NCBI RefSeq assembly: GCF_019966535.1
Contig: NZ_JAIMID010000007.1
Location: 183,913 to 247,912 of the forward strand
Direction: 5' to 3'
Length of the DNA stretch: 64,000 nt
Source of the DNA: Mesobacterium pallidum
Lineage (GTDB): Bacteria > Pseudomonadota > Alphaproteobacteria > Rhodobacterales > Rhodobacteraceae
Part shown: positions 1 through 9,033 of the stretch, in pieces
Layout of the letters: each line of letters begins with the position of its first letter
Numbering within the stretch: position 1 is the first letter of the stretch
Translations under genes and position numbers: made by a program
Notes under the pieces: generated by a model
What the model was told of the DNA's origin: nothing
What the model saw: the letters and a program-made list of their open reading frames with translations, nothing else
The model's database searches: none

Positions 1-771
1 ATGATCCTGCTGATCCACCCGCGCGAACTGGCGGGCCGCATGACGCAAAGCCACACGGTCAAGTCGGCGGCGAAATCCGCCATCGGCATGGCCGAGATGC
101 TGGCGCACGAGATCAAGAACCCGCTGGCCGGGATCACCGGCGCCGCGCAGCTTCTGTCGATGAACCTGAGCCAGGAAGACCTGGAACTGACCGACCTCAT
201 CGTGGCCGAGAGCCGCCGCATCGTGAAGCTGCTGGAACAGGTCGAACAATTCGGCAACCTCAGCCGTCCCGACATGCGCGCGGTCAACCTGCACGACGTG
301 CTCGACCGGGCGCGCCGCTCAGCGCTGCTGGGGTTCGGCGCCGAGATGAAGATCGTCGAGGATTACGACCCCTCGCTGCCCCTGGCGCTTGGCGACACCG
401 ACCAGCTGGTGCAGGTCGTGCTGAACCTGCTCAAGAACGCCTCCGAGGCGGCGGGGCCGGGCGGTGGCACCATCCGGCTGCACACCTTCTACGACCATTC
501 CTTCCGCACCCGCCGCGCCGATGGCAGCGTCGTGTCGCTGCCGCTGCAGGTCGAGGTGATCGACGACGGCCCGGGCCTGCCCGAGGCGATCAAGTCCGAC
601 ATCTTCGAGCCCTTCGTGTCGGGCCGCGAGAACGGCACCGGCCTCGGCCTGGCGCTGGTCAGCAAGATCGTTTCGGACCACGACGGCTGGATCGCCGTCA
701 ACTCGGTGCCCGGACGCACCGTGTTCCGAATTTCGTTGCCGCGCGCCCCGCGCGAACCCCAAGGAGAGTAA
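1..771 (+). CDS. ntrB: Nitrogen regulation sensor histidine kinase NtrB (5' end outside window)
   Basis: Histidine kinase that senses nitrogen status (through PII protein in the known family) and phosphorylates NtrC. The visible 256 residues hold the dimerisation/phosphoacceptor H-box (AHEIKNPLAG, His36 of the visible part), the N-box (LLKNASEA, Asn near 146), and the G boxes DDGPGL (about 188-193) and GTGLGLAL (about 212-219). NtrB is normally about 350 residues with an N-terminal PAS domain. That part is missing, so the gene very probably starts upstream and the ATG at base 1 is internal. ntrC follows after 3 bases, so the two are co-transcribed. Confidence 0.93.
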   Translation: MILLIHPRELAGRMTQSHTVKSAAKSAIGMAEMLAHEIKNPLAGITGAAQLLSMNLSQEDLELTDLIVAESRRIVKLLEQVEQFGNLSRPDMRAVNLHDVLDRARRSALLGFGAEMKIVEDYDPSLPLALGDTDQLVQVVLNLLKNASEAAGPGGGTIRLHTFYDHSFRTRRADGSVVSLPLQVEVIDDGPGLPEAIKSDIFEPFVSGRENGTGLGLALVSKIVSDHDGWIAVNSVPGRTVFRISLPRAPREPQGE

Positions 772-774
772 CCC

Positions 775-2148
775 ATGGATGGCACCGTCCTCGTCGCCGA
801 TGACGACCGCACGATCCGCACCGTTCTGACCCAGGCGCTGACCCGCGCCGGCTGCAAGGTGCATGCCACCTCCTCGCTGACCACGCTGATGCGCTGGGTG
901 GGCGAGGGCAAGGGCGACGTGGTCATCAGCGACGTGATGATGCCCGACGGCAATGGCTTGGAAATGCTGCCGAAAATCGCGCAGGACCGGCCTGGTCTGC
1001 CGGTCATCGTGATCTCGGCGCAGAACACGATCATGACCGCGATCCAGGCGGCCGAGGCCGAGGCCTACGATTACCTGCCCAAGCCCTTCGACCTGCCGGA
1101 CCTGATGAAGCGGACGGCCCGCGCGCTGGAAGAACGCCGCCGCGTCTCGCCCGCCGCATCGTCGCTGGACGAGCCCCCGCGTGAACCGGACGAGCTGCCG
1201 CTGGTCGGCAAGACCCCGGCGATGCAGGCGCTCTACCGCCTTGTCGCGCGGGTGATGAACACCGACCTGCCGGTGCTGATCACCGGCGAGTCGGGCACCG
1301 GCAAGTCGCTGATCGCCCGCGCGATCCACGACTTTTCCGACCGCCGCACGCTGCCCTTCGTGACTGTCACCGGGTCGGAACTCTCGGACCTCGAAGGCCC
1401 CGCGCGGGTGCTGGCACGGGTCAAGGGCGGCACGCTGCTGATCGACGAGCTGGGTGATGTGTCGGACGAGGTCCAGGCCCGCATCGTGCGCATGATGGAC
1501 AACCCGGGCGAACATGTGCCGCGCTTCATGGCCACCAGCCAGGGCGACCTGAGCAGCGCCATGGACGAGGGCCGCGTGCGCCAGGATCTCTATTACCGCA
1601 TGTCGGGCGCCGTGCTGAACGTGCCCTCCTTGCGTGAGCGGGTCGAAGATATCGCCCTGCTGACCGAGCATTTCCTGGTGCGCGGCGAACGCGAGGGTGC
1701 GCCCCGTCGCGCCCTGTCCAGGGACGCCGAAGCGCTGTTCCGCGCCTATTCCTGGCCCGGCAACGTGCGGCAGCTGGAAAACGCCGTGCGCCGGCTCTGC
1801 CTGACCGCGCGGACGGACGAGATCTCCCGCTCCGAGGTCGAGGCGGTGCTGGGCAACCAGCCCGAGGTCGAACCCGTGCTGACCGGGTCCTCGTCGGAGA
1901 AACTTTCGACCTCGGTCGCGCGTCACCTCAGGCGCTATTTCGACCTTCACGGGAACATGCTGCCGCCTCCGGGGCTTTACGCGCGCATCCTGCGCGAGGT
2001 CGAAGCGCCGCTGATCGAGATCGCTCTCGAGGCGACGGGCGGCAACCAGGCCAAATGTGCTGATCTTTTGGGAATCAACCGCAATACTTTGCGCAAGAAG
2101 ATCACCGACCTCGGTTTGGAGGTGACACGGCGCCGCAAGTTGATGTAA
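775..2148 (+). CDS. ntrC: Nitrogen regulation response regulator NtrC
   Basis: Response regulator partner of NtrB controlling nitrogen assimilation genes. Receiver domain at residues 1-115 with phosphoacceptor Asp53 (ISDVMMPDG) and a KPF motif near 103-105. AAA+ domain at about 140-370 with Walker A GESGTGKS (171-178) and Walker B LLIDE (221-225). C-terminal Fis-type helix-turn-helix at about 415-450. The GAFTGA loop that contacts sigma-54 is absent: the sequence passes straight from [10 protein letters not shown] to the Walker B. Rhodobacter capsulatus NtrC also lacks it and activates sigma-70 polymerase, so the same is inferred here. A GGAG ribosome binding site lies in the end of ntrB, just before the ATG. 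Confidence 0.95.
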   Translation: MDGTVLVADDDRTIRTVLTQALTRAGCKVHATSSLTTLMRWVGEGKGDVVISDVMMPDGNGLEMLPKIAQDRPGLPVIVISAQNTIMTAIQAAEAEAYDYLPKPFDLPDLMKRTARALEERRRVSPAASSLDEPPREPDELPLVGKTPAMQALYRLVARVMNTDLPVLITGESGTGKSLIARAIHDFSDRRTLPFVTVTGSELSDLEGPARVLARVKGGTLLIDELGDVSDEVQARIVRMMDNPGEHVPRFMATSQGDLSSAMDEGRVRQDLYYRMSGAVLNVPSLRERVEDIALLTEHFLVRGEREGAPRRALSRDAEALFRAYSWPGNVRQLENAVRRLCLTARTDEISRSEVEAVLGNQPEVEPVLTGSSSEKLSTSVARHLRRYFDLHGNMLPPPGLYARILREVEAPLIEIALEATGGNQAKCADLLGINRNTLRKKITDLGLEVTRRRKLM

Positions 2149-2247
2149 AAGGGCAACATAACCTGTGGCAATGACGCATCGCGCGTCCAACGACCACAAG
2201 ATATGGCGGCCTGGCACATAAGTGCCACATCAGAATGAGGGCAGCGG

Positions 2248-4521
2248 GTGGCAACCCGGGCACGAAGCATGACATGGGCGACGCGTCTGGCGCGCCTGCG
2301 GCGCACACGCCGGGTGCAAAGCATCGCGACCCTCGGGCTCGTGATCCTGGGCCCCGTGCTGGTGCTTGCAACCTTCCTTGTCCTCGGTCCGCTCGACCAG
2401 GCGGTGGACACCTTCGGGTTGCGGCTGATCCTGCTTGCCGACCTCGTTTACGTGTTGCTGGTGGCCGCGCTGGTGCTGCAACGGGTGGCGCGCATGGTCT
2501 CTGCGCGCCGGCAACGCTCAGCCGGGTCGCGGCTGCACCTGCGACTGACCGGCGTCTTCACCATCATGGCGCTGATCCCCACCGTCTCGGTCGCCGTCTT
2601 CGCCACGCTCACCGTGAACATCGGGCTCGAGGGCTGGTTCTCGGACCGTGTGCGCGGTGTGGTGGGCGCGTCTCTCGCGGCTGCCGAGGCCTACGAGGAA
2701 GAGCACCGCGCCGACCTGCGCACCGATGCGCGGGCGCTGGCCAATTACCTCAACGCGCAGCGGCGGTTCTCGCTGTTCCTGACTGATGCCGACCTGCGGG
2801 TCCTGCTGGGCCAGGGCCAAAGCCAGATTCAGCGCGGCCTGCGCGAGGCCTATATCATCGACGGCACGGGCGAGATCCGGGCGCGGGGGGAGCGGTCTTA
2901 TCTCTTTGATTTCGAACAACCGTCGCAGGGCCAGATCCGCGATGCCGATGCCGAGGGGCTGATCGTCATCGAGGATTGGGACAACAACGAATTTCGCGCG
3001 CTGATGCCGCTGACCGGCTACGTGGACCGCTATCTCTACGTCAGCCGCAACGTGGACGGGGCGATCCTGAACCTGCTCGACGACACCCAGCAGACCGCGC
3101 AGCTGTATCAGCAACTGGAACGCGAACGGGGCCGGGTGCTGTTCGAATTCGGGCTGCTCTATCTTGGCTTCGCGGTCATCCTGATCCTCGCCGCGATCTG
3201 GCTGGCGCTGTGGTTCGCCGAACGCCTGTCGCGCCCCGTGGGGCGGCTGGCGGGCGCCGCGCAGCAGGTCGGCAGCGGTGATCTGGACGTGACCGTGGCC
3301 GAAGAGGACGGCGATGACGAAATTTCGCAATTGAGCCGTATTTTCAACCAGATGACGGGTCAACTTAAGAAACAACGTGATGAGTTGCTTGAAACCACGC
3401 GGCAGATCGAACGCCGCCGGCGGCTGTTCGATTCCGTGCTGTCCTCGGTCACATCTGGCGTTGTGGGATTGGATGAAGAAGGCCGTGTAACCTTCGTCAA
3501 TCGTTCGGCCGAGCGGCTGCTCGATTGGCAGGAGGACCGCGCCTCCATGCCGCTCTCGGTGGCCGTGCCCGAGTTCGGTCCGCTGTTCGAGCGGCTGCGC
3601 GAAAGCGCGCACGAGGTCACGCAGGAAGAGCTGAAGGTCACACGCAGCGGGCGGCCCGAAAGCCTGCTGGTCCGCGTCTCGACCCGGCGGCGCGAGGATG
3701 GCAGCCTGGAAGGCTACGTGGTCGCCTTTGACGATGTGACCGACCTTGTGACGGCGCAGCGGATGGCAGCCTGGGGCGACGTGGCGCGCAGAATTGCCCA
3801 TGAAATCAAGAACCCGCTGACCCCGATCCAGTTGTCGGCTGAGCGCATCCGGCGCAAGTTCGGCCCCAAGCTGCCCGATGATTACGAAAAGCTGGAACAG
3901 ATGACCGAGGTCATCGTGCGCCAGACCGGCGACCTGCGGCGCATCGTGGACGAGTTCAGCAAGTTCGCCCGCATGCCGGAACCGGACCGACGGGCCGAGG
4001 ACGTGGCCAACCTGCTGCGCAACGCCGTGCTGCTGCAAGAGGCGGGCCAGCCCCTGGTCGCCTTTGATACCGAGATCACCGACCGCGCGCTGCCGGCGCA
4101 GCTGGACGCGACCATGATCAGTCAGGCCTTCACCAACATTCTCAAGAACGCCGGTGAAGCCATTGAGACCTATGTCGAAAAGACCGGAAACGTCGATCAC
4201 GCCCGGCGCATCCGCGTGACCTGCGAGGCCGATGGCCCGGACGCGCTGGTGCGGGTCACCGACAACGGCATCGGCCTTCCCGAGGACCGGGCGCGGCTGT
4301 TCGAACCCTACGTGACGACCCGTGACAAGGGCACCGGCCTTGGCCTGCCCATCGTCAAGAAGATCATCGAGGAGCATGGCGGCACGCTGGCGCTTCTCGA
4401 TGCCGACCCCTTCGAGCCGGGGGCGCACCAGGGCGCCATGGCCGAGATCCGGCTGCCCCTGACGCAGCCGGCCCCGAAAAGAGAAACAGAAATAATAGCG
4501 GTGGAACAGGCAGATGAGTGA
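2248..4521 (+). CDS. ntrY: Membrane sensor histidine kinase NtrY
   Basis: Sensor kinase of the NtrYX system, linked in alphaproteobacteria to nitrogen metabolism, redox and envelope functions. Length is 757 residues. Hydrophobic segments lie in the first 110 residues and again near 300-322, framing a periplasmic loop. A HAMP segment follows (about 325-375, LSRPVGRLAG), then a PAS domain (about 385-500), phosphoacceptor His518 in AHEIKNPLTP, and an HATPase domain with DNGIGLPED near 672 and GTGLGLPIV. The start chosen is GTG 2248, with GAGGG six bases upstream; ATG 2269 is an alternative. The end overlaps ntrX by 8 bases, implying coupled translation. Confidence 0.94.
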   Translation: MATRARSMTWATRLARLRRTRRVQSIATLGLVILGPVLVLATFLVLGPLDQAVDTFGLRLILLADLVYVLLVAALVLQRVARMVSARRQRSAGSRLHLRLTGVFTIMALIPTVSVAVFATLTVNIGLEGWFSDRVRGVVGASLAAAEAYEEEHRADLRTDARALANYLNAQRRFSLFLTDADLRVLLGQGQSQIQRGLREAYIIDGTGEIRARGERSYLFDFEQPSQGQIRDADAEGLIVIEDWDNNEFRALMPLTGYVDRYLYVSRNVDGAILNLLDDTQQTAQLYQQLERERGRVLFEFGLLYLGFAVILILAAIWLALWFAERLSRPVGRLAGAAQQVGSGDLDVTVAEEDGDDEISQLSRIFNQMTGQLKKQRDELLETTRQIERRRRLFDSVLSSVTSGVVGLDEEGRVTFVNRSAERLLDWQEDRASMPLSVAVPEFGPLFERLRESAHEVTQEELKVTRSGRPESLLVRVSTRRREDGSLEGYVVAFDDVTDLVTAQRMAAWGDVARRIAHEIKNPLTPIQLSAERIRRKFGPKLPDDYEKLEQMTEVIVRQTGDLRRIVDEFSKFARMPEPDRRAEDVANLLRNAVLLQEAGQPLVAFDTEITDRALPAQLDATMISQAFTNILKNAGEAIETYVEKTGNVDHARRIRVTCEADGPDALVRVTDNGIGLPEDRARLFEPYVTTRDKGTGLGLPIVKKIIEEHGGTLALLDADPFEPGAHQGAMAEIRLPLTQPAPKRETEIIAVEQADE

Positions 4522-5914
4522 TATTCTTATCGTGGACGATGAACGCGATATCCGGGAATTGATGTCGGATATCCTGGAAGACGAAGGCTATGCGACCCGG
4601 CTCGCCGGCACCTCGGATGACGCCATGGCGGCGATCAACACCGAGCCGCCCGCGCTGCTGATCCTCGACATCTGGCTCAAGGACAGCCGGATGGACGGGA
4701 TCGACATCCTCAAGACGGTCAAGCGCGACAATCCCGACATCCCGGTGGTCATCATTTCCGGGCATGGGAACATCGAGATCGCGGTGGCGGCGATCAAGCA
4801 GGGCGCCTATGACTTCATCGAAAAACCCTTCAACATCGACCAGTTGCTGGTCGTCATTCGCCGCGCGATGGAGGCCAGCCGCCTGCGCCGCGAGAACATT
4901 CAGCTGCGCCGCAAGGACATTGCCGCCGCCGAGATGATCGGCGAAAGCGCGGCCTTCCGCACCATGATCTCGCAGCTCGACAAGGTGACCAAGTCGAACG
5001 GGCGCGTGATGCTGACGGGCCCCTCGGGCTGCGGCAAGGAGGTAGCGGCGCGCTACATCCACAGCCAGTCGAACCGCAAGGATGCGCCTTTTGTCACCGT
5101 CTCGAGCGCGTCCATCGGGCCGGACCGGATGGAGGAGGTTCTGTTCGGCCGCGAAGGCAGCGAGCGGGGCGTGGAGCCAGGTTTGCTCGAGCAGGCGCAT
5201 GGCGGCGTGATCTATTTCGACGAGGTCGCGGACATGCCGCTTGGCACCCAGTCCAAGATCCTGCGCGTGCTGGTCGACCAGCAGTTCCAGCGGGTGGGCG
5301 GCACCGACAAGGTGCGGGTCGACCTGCGCGTCATCAGCTCGACCAGCCGCGACCTCGCGCTCGAGATCGAGCAGGGGAATTTCCGGCAGGAGCTCTATCA
5401 CCGCCTCAACGTGGTACCGATCCCGGTCCCCAGCCTCGAAGAGCGGCGCGAGGACATTCCGCTGCTGGCGCGCTACTTCATCGAGCAGGCGAACAAGACC
5501 CAGGGCCTGGTCGCGCGGGAACTCAGCGACGAGGCGGTGGCGCTAATGCAGACCATGGTCTGGCCGGGCAACGTGCGCCAGCTGCGCAACCTGGTGGAAC
5601 GGGTCCTGATCCTGGGCGACGGCACCGGCCCGATCGAGGCCAAGGAACTGCCCTCGGAGAACGAGGCGTCGGGCGAGGAAAGCCGCGTGATCCTGTCGGG
5701 CGCGCTGGCCAGCCTGCCGCTGCGCGAGGCGCGCGAGGCCTTCGAGCGCGAGTACCTGCTGACCCAGATCAACCGCTTTGGCGGCAACATCAGCCGCACT
5801 GCGAATTTCGTCGGGATGGAGCGGAGTGCGCTGCACCGCAAGCTGAAATCGCTGGGGGTCGTGACCACCTCCAAGTCCGGCGGCCGCGTCGCGCATGTGG
5901 AGGAAGAGGCCTAG
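4514..5914 (+). CDS. ntrX: Nitrogen assimilation response regulator NtrX
   Basis: NtrC-family response regulator paired with NtrY. Receiver domain has phosphoacceptor Asp52 (LILDIWLKDS) and KPF near 104-106. AAA+ domain has Walker A GPSGCGKE (169-176) and Walker B VIYFDEV (232-238). A Fis-like helix-turn-helix sits near the C-terminus (NRFGGNISRTANFVGMERSA region). As in the NtrC encoded upstream, the GAFTGA motif expected after LFG is missing (LFGREGSERGVEPG), so sigma-54-dependent activation is unlikely. The stop TAG is the right half of a CTAG whose left three bases are the stop of the convergent gene on the other strand. Confidence 0.95.
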   Translation: MSDILIVDDERDIRELMSDILEDEGYATRLAGTSDDAMAAINTEPPALLILDIWLKDSRMDGIDILKTVKRDNPDIPVVIISGHGNIEIAVAAIKQGAYDFIEKPFNIDQLLVVIRRAMEASRLRRENIQLRRKDIAAAEMIGESAAFRTMISQLDKVTKSNGRVMLTGPSGCGKEVAARYIHSQSNRKDAPFVTVSSASIGPDRMEEVLFGREGSERGVEPGLLEQAHGGVIYFDEVADMPLGTQSKILRVLVDQQFQRVGGTDKVRVDLRVISSTSRDLALEIEQGNFRQELYHRLNVVPIPVPSLEERREDIPLLARYFIEQANKTQGLVARELSDEAVALMQTMVWPGNVRQLRNLVERVLILGDGTGPIEAKELPSENEASGEESRVILSGALASLPLREAREAFEREYLLTQINRFGGNISRTANFVGMERSALHRKLKSLGVVTTSKSGGRVAHVEEEA

Positions 5915-7317
5915 TCCAGCACCAGCGTGCACATGGGGATCTCGAGGAAGGCCTGGCAGACCTGCGCCGGCGCTTCGGCCCCGTCGGGCGGCGCAAGCAC
6001 CATGTCGAAACCGCCGGAGATGGCGGCGTCGGCCGCGCTGCGCCAGTAGCCGGCCATCGCGGCGATGCTGTCGCCGCTTTGCAGCGACCCGTCCTGCACC
6101 TCTGCCATGTAGTCGAAGAGCCGCAGTCCCGAGACATTCGCCAGCAGCGGCTCGCCCGCCTGCGCGAACAGCCGGGTGACCTGGGCCGCCGCGCCGATGC
6201 GGATCAGCGGGCGCATCTCCTCGTACTGGAAGAGGTCGACGAAGGCGGCGATCAGCGCGTCGTGGTCCACCGCCTCGCCCCGCGCCAGTGCCGCGTAGCC
6301 GTCGTAGACCGTGGCCTGGGACGTCCATTTCACCCGGTCCTCGGCATCCATCGTGCCAAGCGCCAGCGCGGCGCGGACATGGGCGGCGGCGGCGGCCGCA
6401 TCGCCGGCAGTCACCGCCTCGTCCGCCTGTTGCAGGTAGAGGTCGCTTTGCGCGGCCGGATTGCCTGCTGCCAGTTGGGCGAGGCCGTCCAGCAGCAGCG
6501 CCCGGCGTGCCGGGTCCGCCGCGCCCGTGCTGTCGAGCAGGGCCGAGATCACCGCATGGGCGCTGTCGCGCGTGGTGGCGTCGGTGAAGAAATCGGCGCG
6601 CAGCGCGCCGTCCGGGGCCAGGTCGGCAAAAGCGCGGTCGTAGTGGCGGGCGGCACGGTCCGGGCTGCCGTGCAGCGTGGCGATCCAGCCACGGTTCATC
6701 GACACCAGCGCGTTGTAGATCGTCACAAGGGGCAGGGGATCGGCCAGTGCCTGCGGCAGGCGCAGCCCGGTCAGAAGCTGTTCGGCCTGGTCGAGATCGC
6801 CGGCCACGAAGAGCTGCGCCGCCTCGTTGGCAAGGGCGCTGGCGTGTTCGAACCCGGGACTTTGCGCAAGGCTGACGGGCGGGCTTTCGATCAGCGCCAG
6901 CTGCTCCGGTCCCAGCCAGGTCGACAGGTCGGTGTCGATGCGGGCACGCGTGGCCGCAAGGGCATCGGAGAGGCCCCACCAGGCCTCGAAATAGGCGCGC
7001 CACGAGAGGACGTAGCCCAGCATCTCGGGGTGGTCTTTGGCCAGCGCCTCGGCCTCGTCCAGCAGGGCAAAGCCGCGCTCGAACCGGGCGAGGCCGCCCA
7101 TGACCTGCGCGGCGGTCGCGACCATGACCTGCGCCCAGGCCGGGTCAAGCGGACCTGACGCGCGCGCTGCCTCGAGCGCGGCGGTCATCTCGCGGTCAAG
7201 GCCGAGGCCGCCGTCGGCCTCCACGATGGCGTCGAACCGGTCGAGCAGGGCTTGCGGAGTCTCGGCGGCGAGCGGCGCGGCGAGCAGGGCGAGCGACAGG
7301 GCGAGGGCACGGATCAT
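5911..7317 (-). CDS. Exported repeat-type protein coupled to CHAT protein
   Basis: Protein of 468 residues that I cannot assign to a named family. It starts with a clear Sec signal peptide (hydrophobic stretch LALSLALLAAPLAA, predicted cleavage near residue 18) and is otherwise alanine/leucine-rich helical sequence with spacing that resembles degenerate TPR repeats (for example FERGFALLDEAEALAKDHPE and DLDQAEQLLTGLRLPQA). The ATG overlaps the stop of the upstream CHAT gene as ATGA, so the two are translationally coupled. It is inferred to be a periplasmic helical-repeat partner of the CHAT protein. The stop codon shares a CTAG with the end of ntrX. Confidence 0.7.
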   Translation of the reverse strand: MIRALALSLALLAAPLAAETPQALLDRFDAIVEADGGLGLDREMTAALEAARASGPLDPAWAQVMVATAAQVMGGLARFERGFALLDEAEALAKDHPEMLGYVLSWRAYFEAWWGLSDALAATRARIDTDLSTWLGPEQLALIESPPVSLAQSPGFEHASALANEAAQLFVAGDLDQAEQLLTGLRLPQALADPLPLVTIYNALVSMNRGWIATLHGSPDRAARHYDRAFADLAPDGALRADFFTDATTRDSAHAVISALLDSTGAADPARRALLLDGLAQLAAGNPAAQSDLYLQQADEAVTAGDAAAAAAHVRAALALGTMDAEDRVKWTSQATVYDGYAALARGEAVDHDALIAAFVDLFQYEEMRPLIRIGAAAQVTRLFAQAGEPLLANVSGLRLFDYMAEVQDGSLQSGDSIAAMAGYWRSAADAAISGGFDMVLAPPDGAEAPAQVCQAFLEIPMCTLVLD

Positions 7318-8897
7318 GCGCCGCCCCCCACGACGAAGAACGGCGCCCAGGCGCGGGGGTGGGCGAGGGTCGGGTCGCTCTCGTCCGCCATGAGGTGCAA
7401 CATCGAGCGGCGCAGCGCCTCGGCCTTGGGCAGGGCCGGGTCGGCGGCCATCTCTGCGAAGGCGCCCGAGGTCAGCCGCGCCGCCGCGTCGTCGCGCACG
7501 GGCCAGTGCGAGACCAGCAGCGATTGCGCCCCTGCGGCAAAGAAGGCGCGGGCGAGGCCCGACAGCCCCTCGGCCCCCGCACCATCGCCGGCGGCGGTGT
7601 TGCAGGCCGAAAGCACGACCCAATCGGCCGAGAGGGTGAGGCCCGCGATCTCTCCGGCCGTAAGCAGGCCATCGTCGGCGGGGCCGGGCGCGGCGGGGGG
7701 CGTCAGGGCGAGGGCGGGCTCGGCCAGGCCCTGCAGCTCTCCGGCGATCAGGCCATGGGTGGCAAAGACGATGACGTCGCGAGAGGCGAGGTCGGCGGTC
7801 CTGATCGCGGTCTCGCTGGCGTCGGCACCCAGCAGCACCTCGGCCCGGCCGTCGAACTGGCGGGCGATGGCGGTGACTTCGCGCCGGGTGCCGGGCAGGG
7901 GGGCGAGGGCGCTGACATCCACCCCGCCGCCCGCGCGCGAGACCTCCATGGCGCTGGCCGCGCCCGAGAAAACCGGATCGCCCACCGCCAGCAGGGTGGG
8001 CAGCGACGGGGCGGGCGGCGCGGCGGACAGCGCGCGCAGCGACACGACCGAAGGCATCAGCGTCAGCGCGTGGCTGCGGGCGAGCCAACTGGCGTGGCGC
8101 AGCGTCTCGTGCCCTTCGGGCGCGGTGACATCGTCGTAGGAGGTGAGCAGCGCGGCGAAGGGCAGCCCGATCCAGGCATCGTCCGCGACCAGCCGCAAGT
8201 GGCTGTAATCGCCCATCTCTGCGGCAAAGGCGCCGAACAGCAGGATATAGAGATTGGCCGCGAGCTGGCGGTTGAACGGGGGCAGGGAGACCGGCGCGGG
8301 ATCATCGTCCAGCGCCGCGGCCCCGCGCAGCCCCTCGCCCAGGCCCATGCCCTCGCGGAAGGCGGCGACCAGCCCGGCGGCATCGGCGCGCGGGATGCCG
8401 ACCCGGTGCCAGATCACCCGGTCCGGGGCCACGAGCCAGAGGAACAGCGCGTCCTCTCCCTGGTGGAGCAGCACCAACGCCTCACCCTCGGCCAGAAGGC
8501 CGCGCGCTTCGGCCAGGGTGACCGGCGCGGGGGCCGTGATCTCGCGCCAGCGGGGGAAACTGCGGGCCAGCCGCTCGGCATTGACGAAAAGGGCGGTTTC
8601 CAGCTCATCGAGGCGGATCGCGCGGGTGGCCTCGTCGAGGCCCGGTTCGCCCGCCACCTGCGCTTGCCGCTCCTCGAGATCGCGCCGTTCCAGCGCCAGC
8701 GCCTCGGCCCCCTCGGCGCGGGCGGCGAGGCGCAGGGCGATCTGCTGCACGGCACGGGCGGCGCTACCGCCCTGCACGCGCTGCGCCAACTGGAACATCG
8801 CGTCCACCTGGCCGGCGGGGGTGGGGATGCCCTCCTCCTGCGCGATGGCGGGCAGGGGCAGGCAGAGACAAAGGCAGAAACAAAGCGCGCGCAACAT
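7314..8897 (-). CDS. Secreted CHAT-domain (caspase-like) protein
   Basis: Protein of 527 residues with a signal peptide (LCFCLCLCLPLPAIA, cleavage before Gln20) and a C-terminal CHAT domain at about 290-525. The CHAT fold is related to caspases and separase. The expected catalytic dyad is visible as His381 in FATHG and Cys432 in LSACNTA, followed by GLARAFFAAGAQSLLVSHWPV, typical of intact members. The N-terminal half is helical and may contain repeats. CHAT proteins are often proteases acting with TPR proteins in defence or cell-death modules, but the signal peptide points to an extracytoplasmic role here. It overlaps the following gene by 4 bases. Its substrate cannot be deduced. Confidence 0.85.
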   Translation of the reverse strand: MLRALCFCLCLCLPLPAIAQEEGIPTPAGQVDAMFQLAQRVQGGSAARAVQQIALRLAARAEGAEALALERRDLEERQAQVAGEPGLDEATRAIRLDELETALFVNAERLARSFPRWREITAPAPVTLAEARGLLAEGEALVLLHQGEDALFLWLVAPDRVIWHRVGIPRADAAGLVAAFREGMGLGEGLRGAAALDDDPAPVSLPPFNRQLAANLYILLFGAFAAEMGDYSHLRLVADDAWIGLPFAALLTSYDDVTAPEGHETLRHASWLARSHALTLMPSVVSLRALSAAPPAPSLPTLLAVGDPVFSGAASAMEVSRAGGGVDVSALAPLPGTRREVTAIARQFDGRAEVLLGADASETAIRTADLASRDVIVFATHGLIAGELQGLAEPALALTPPAAPGPADDGLLTAGEIAGLTLSADWVVLSACNTAAGDGAGAEGLSGLARAFFAAGAQSLLVSHWPVRDDAAARLTSGAFAEMAADPALPKAEALRRSMLHLMADESDPTLAHPRAWAPFFVVGGGA

Positions 8898-9033
8898 GGC
8901 GCCAGATCAGCCCGGGCAGGCGGCGCCCGTCAAGTGACATCTCGCGTCACGCCCGCAGGGCCGCGCCGCCCGTTGACCACCCCCCGCGCTTCTGCCATCC
9001 AAGGGGCGACGCCGCATCAAGGACAAGTCCCAC

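Noticed and set aside
319..2217. Long minus-strand open frame antisense to ntrB/ntrC (and similar antisense frames of several hundred codons opposite ntrY, trkH, pepA, AsmA-like gene)
   Set aside because: Arg/His/Gln-rich translations with no family motifs; expected artefacts of high-GC coding DNA on the other strand.
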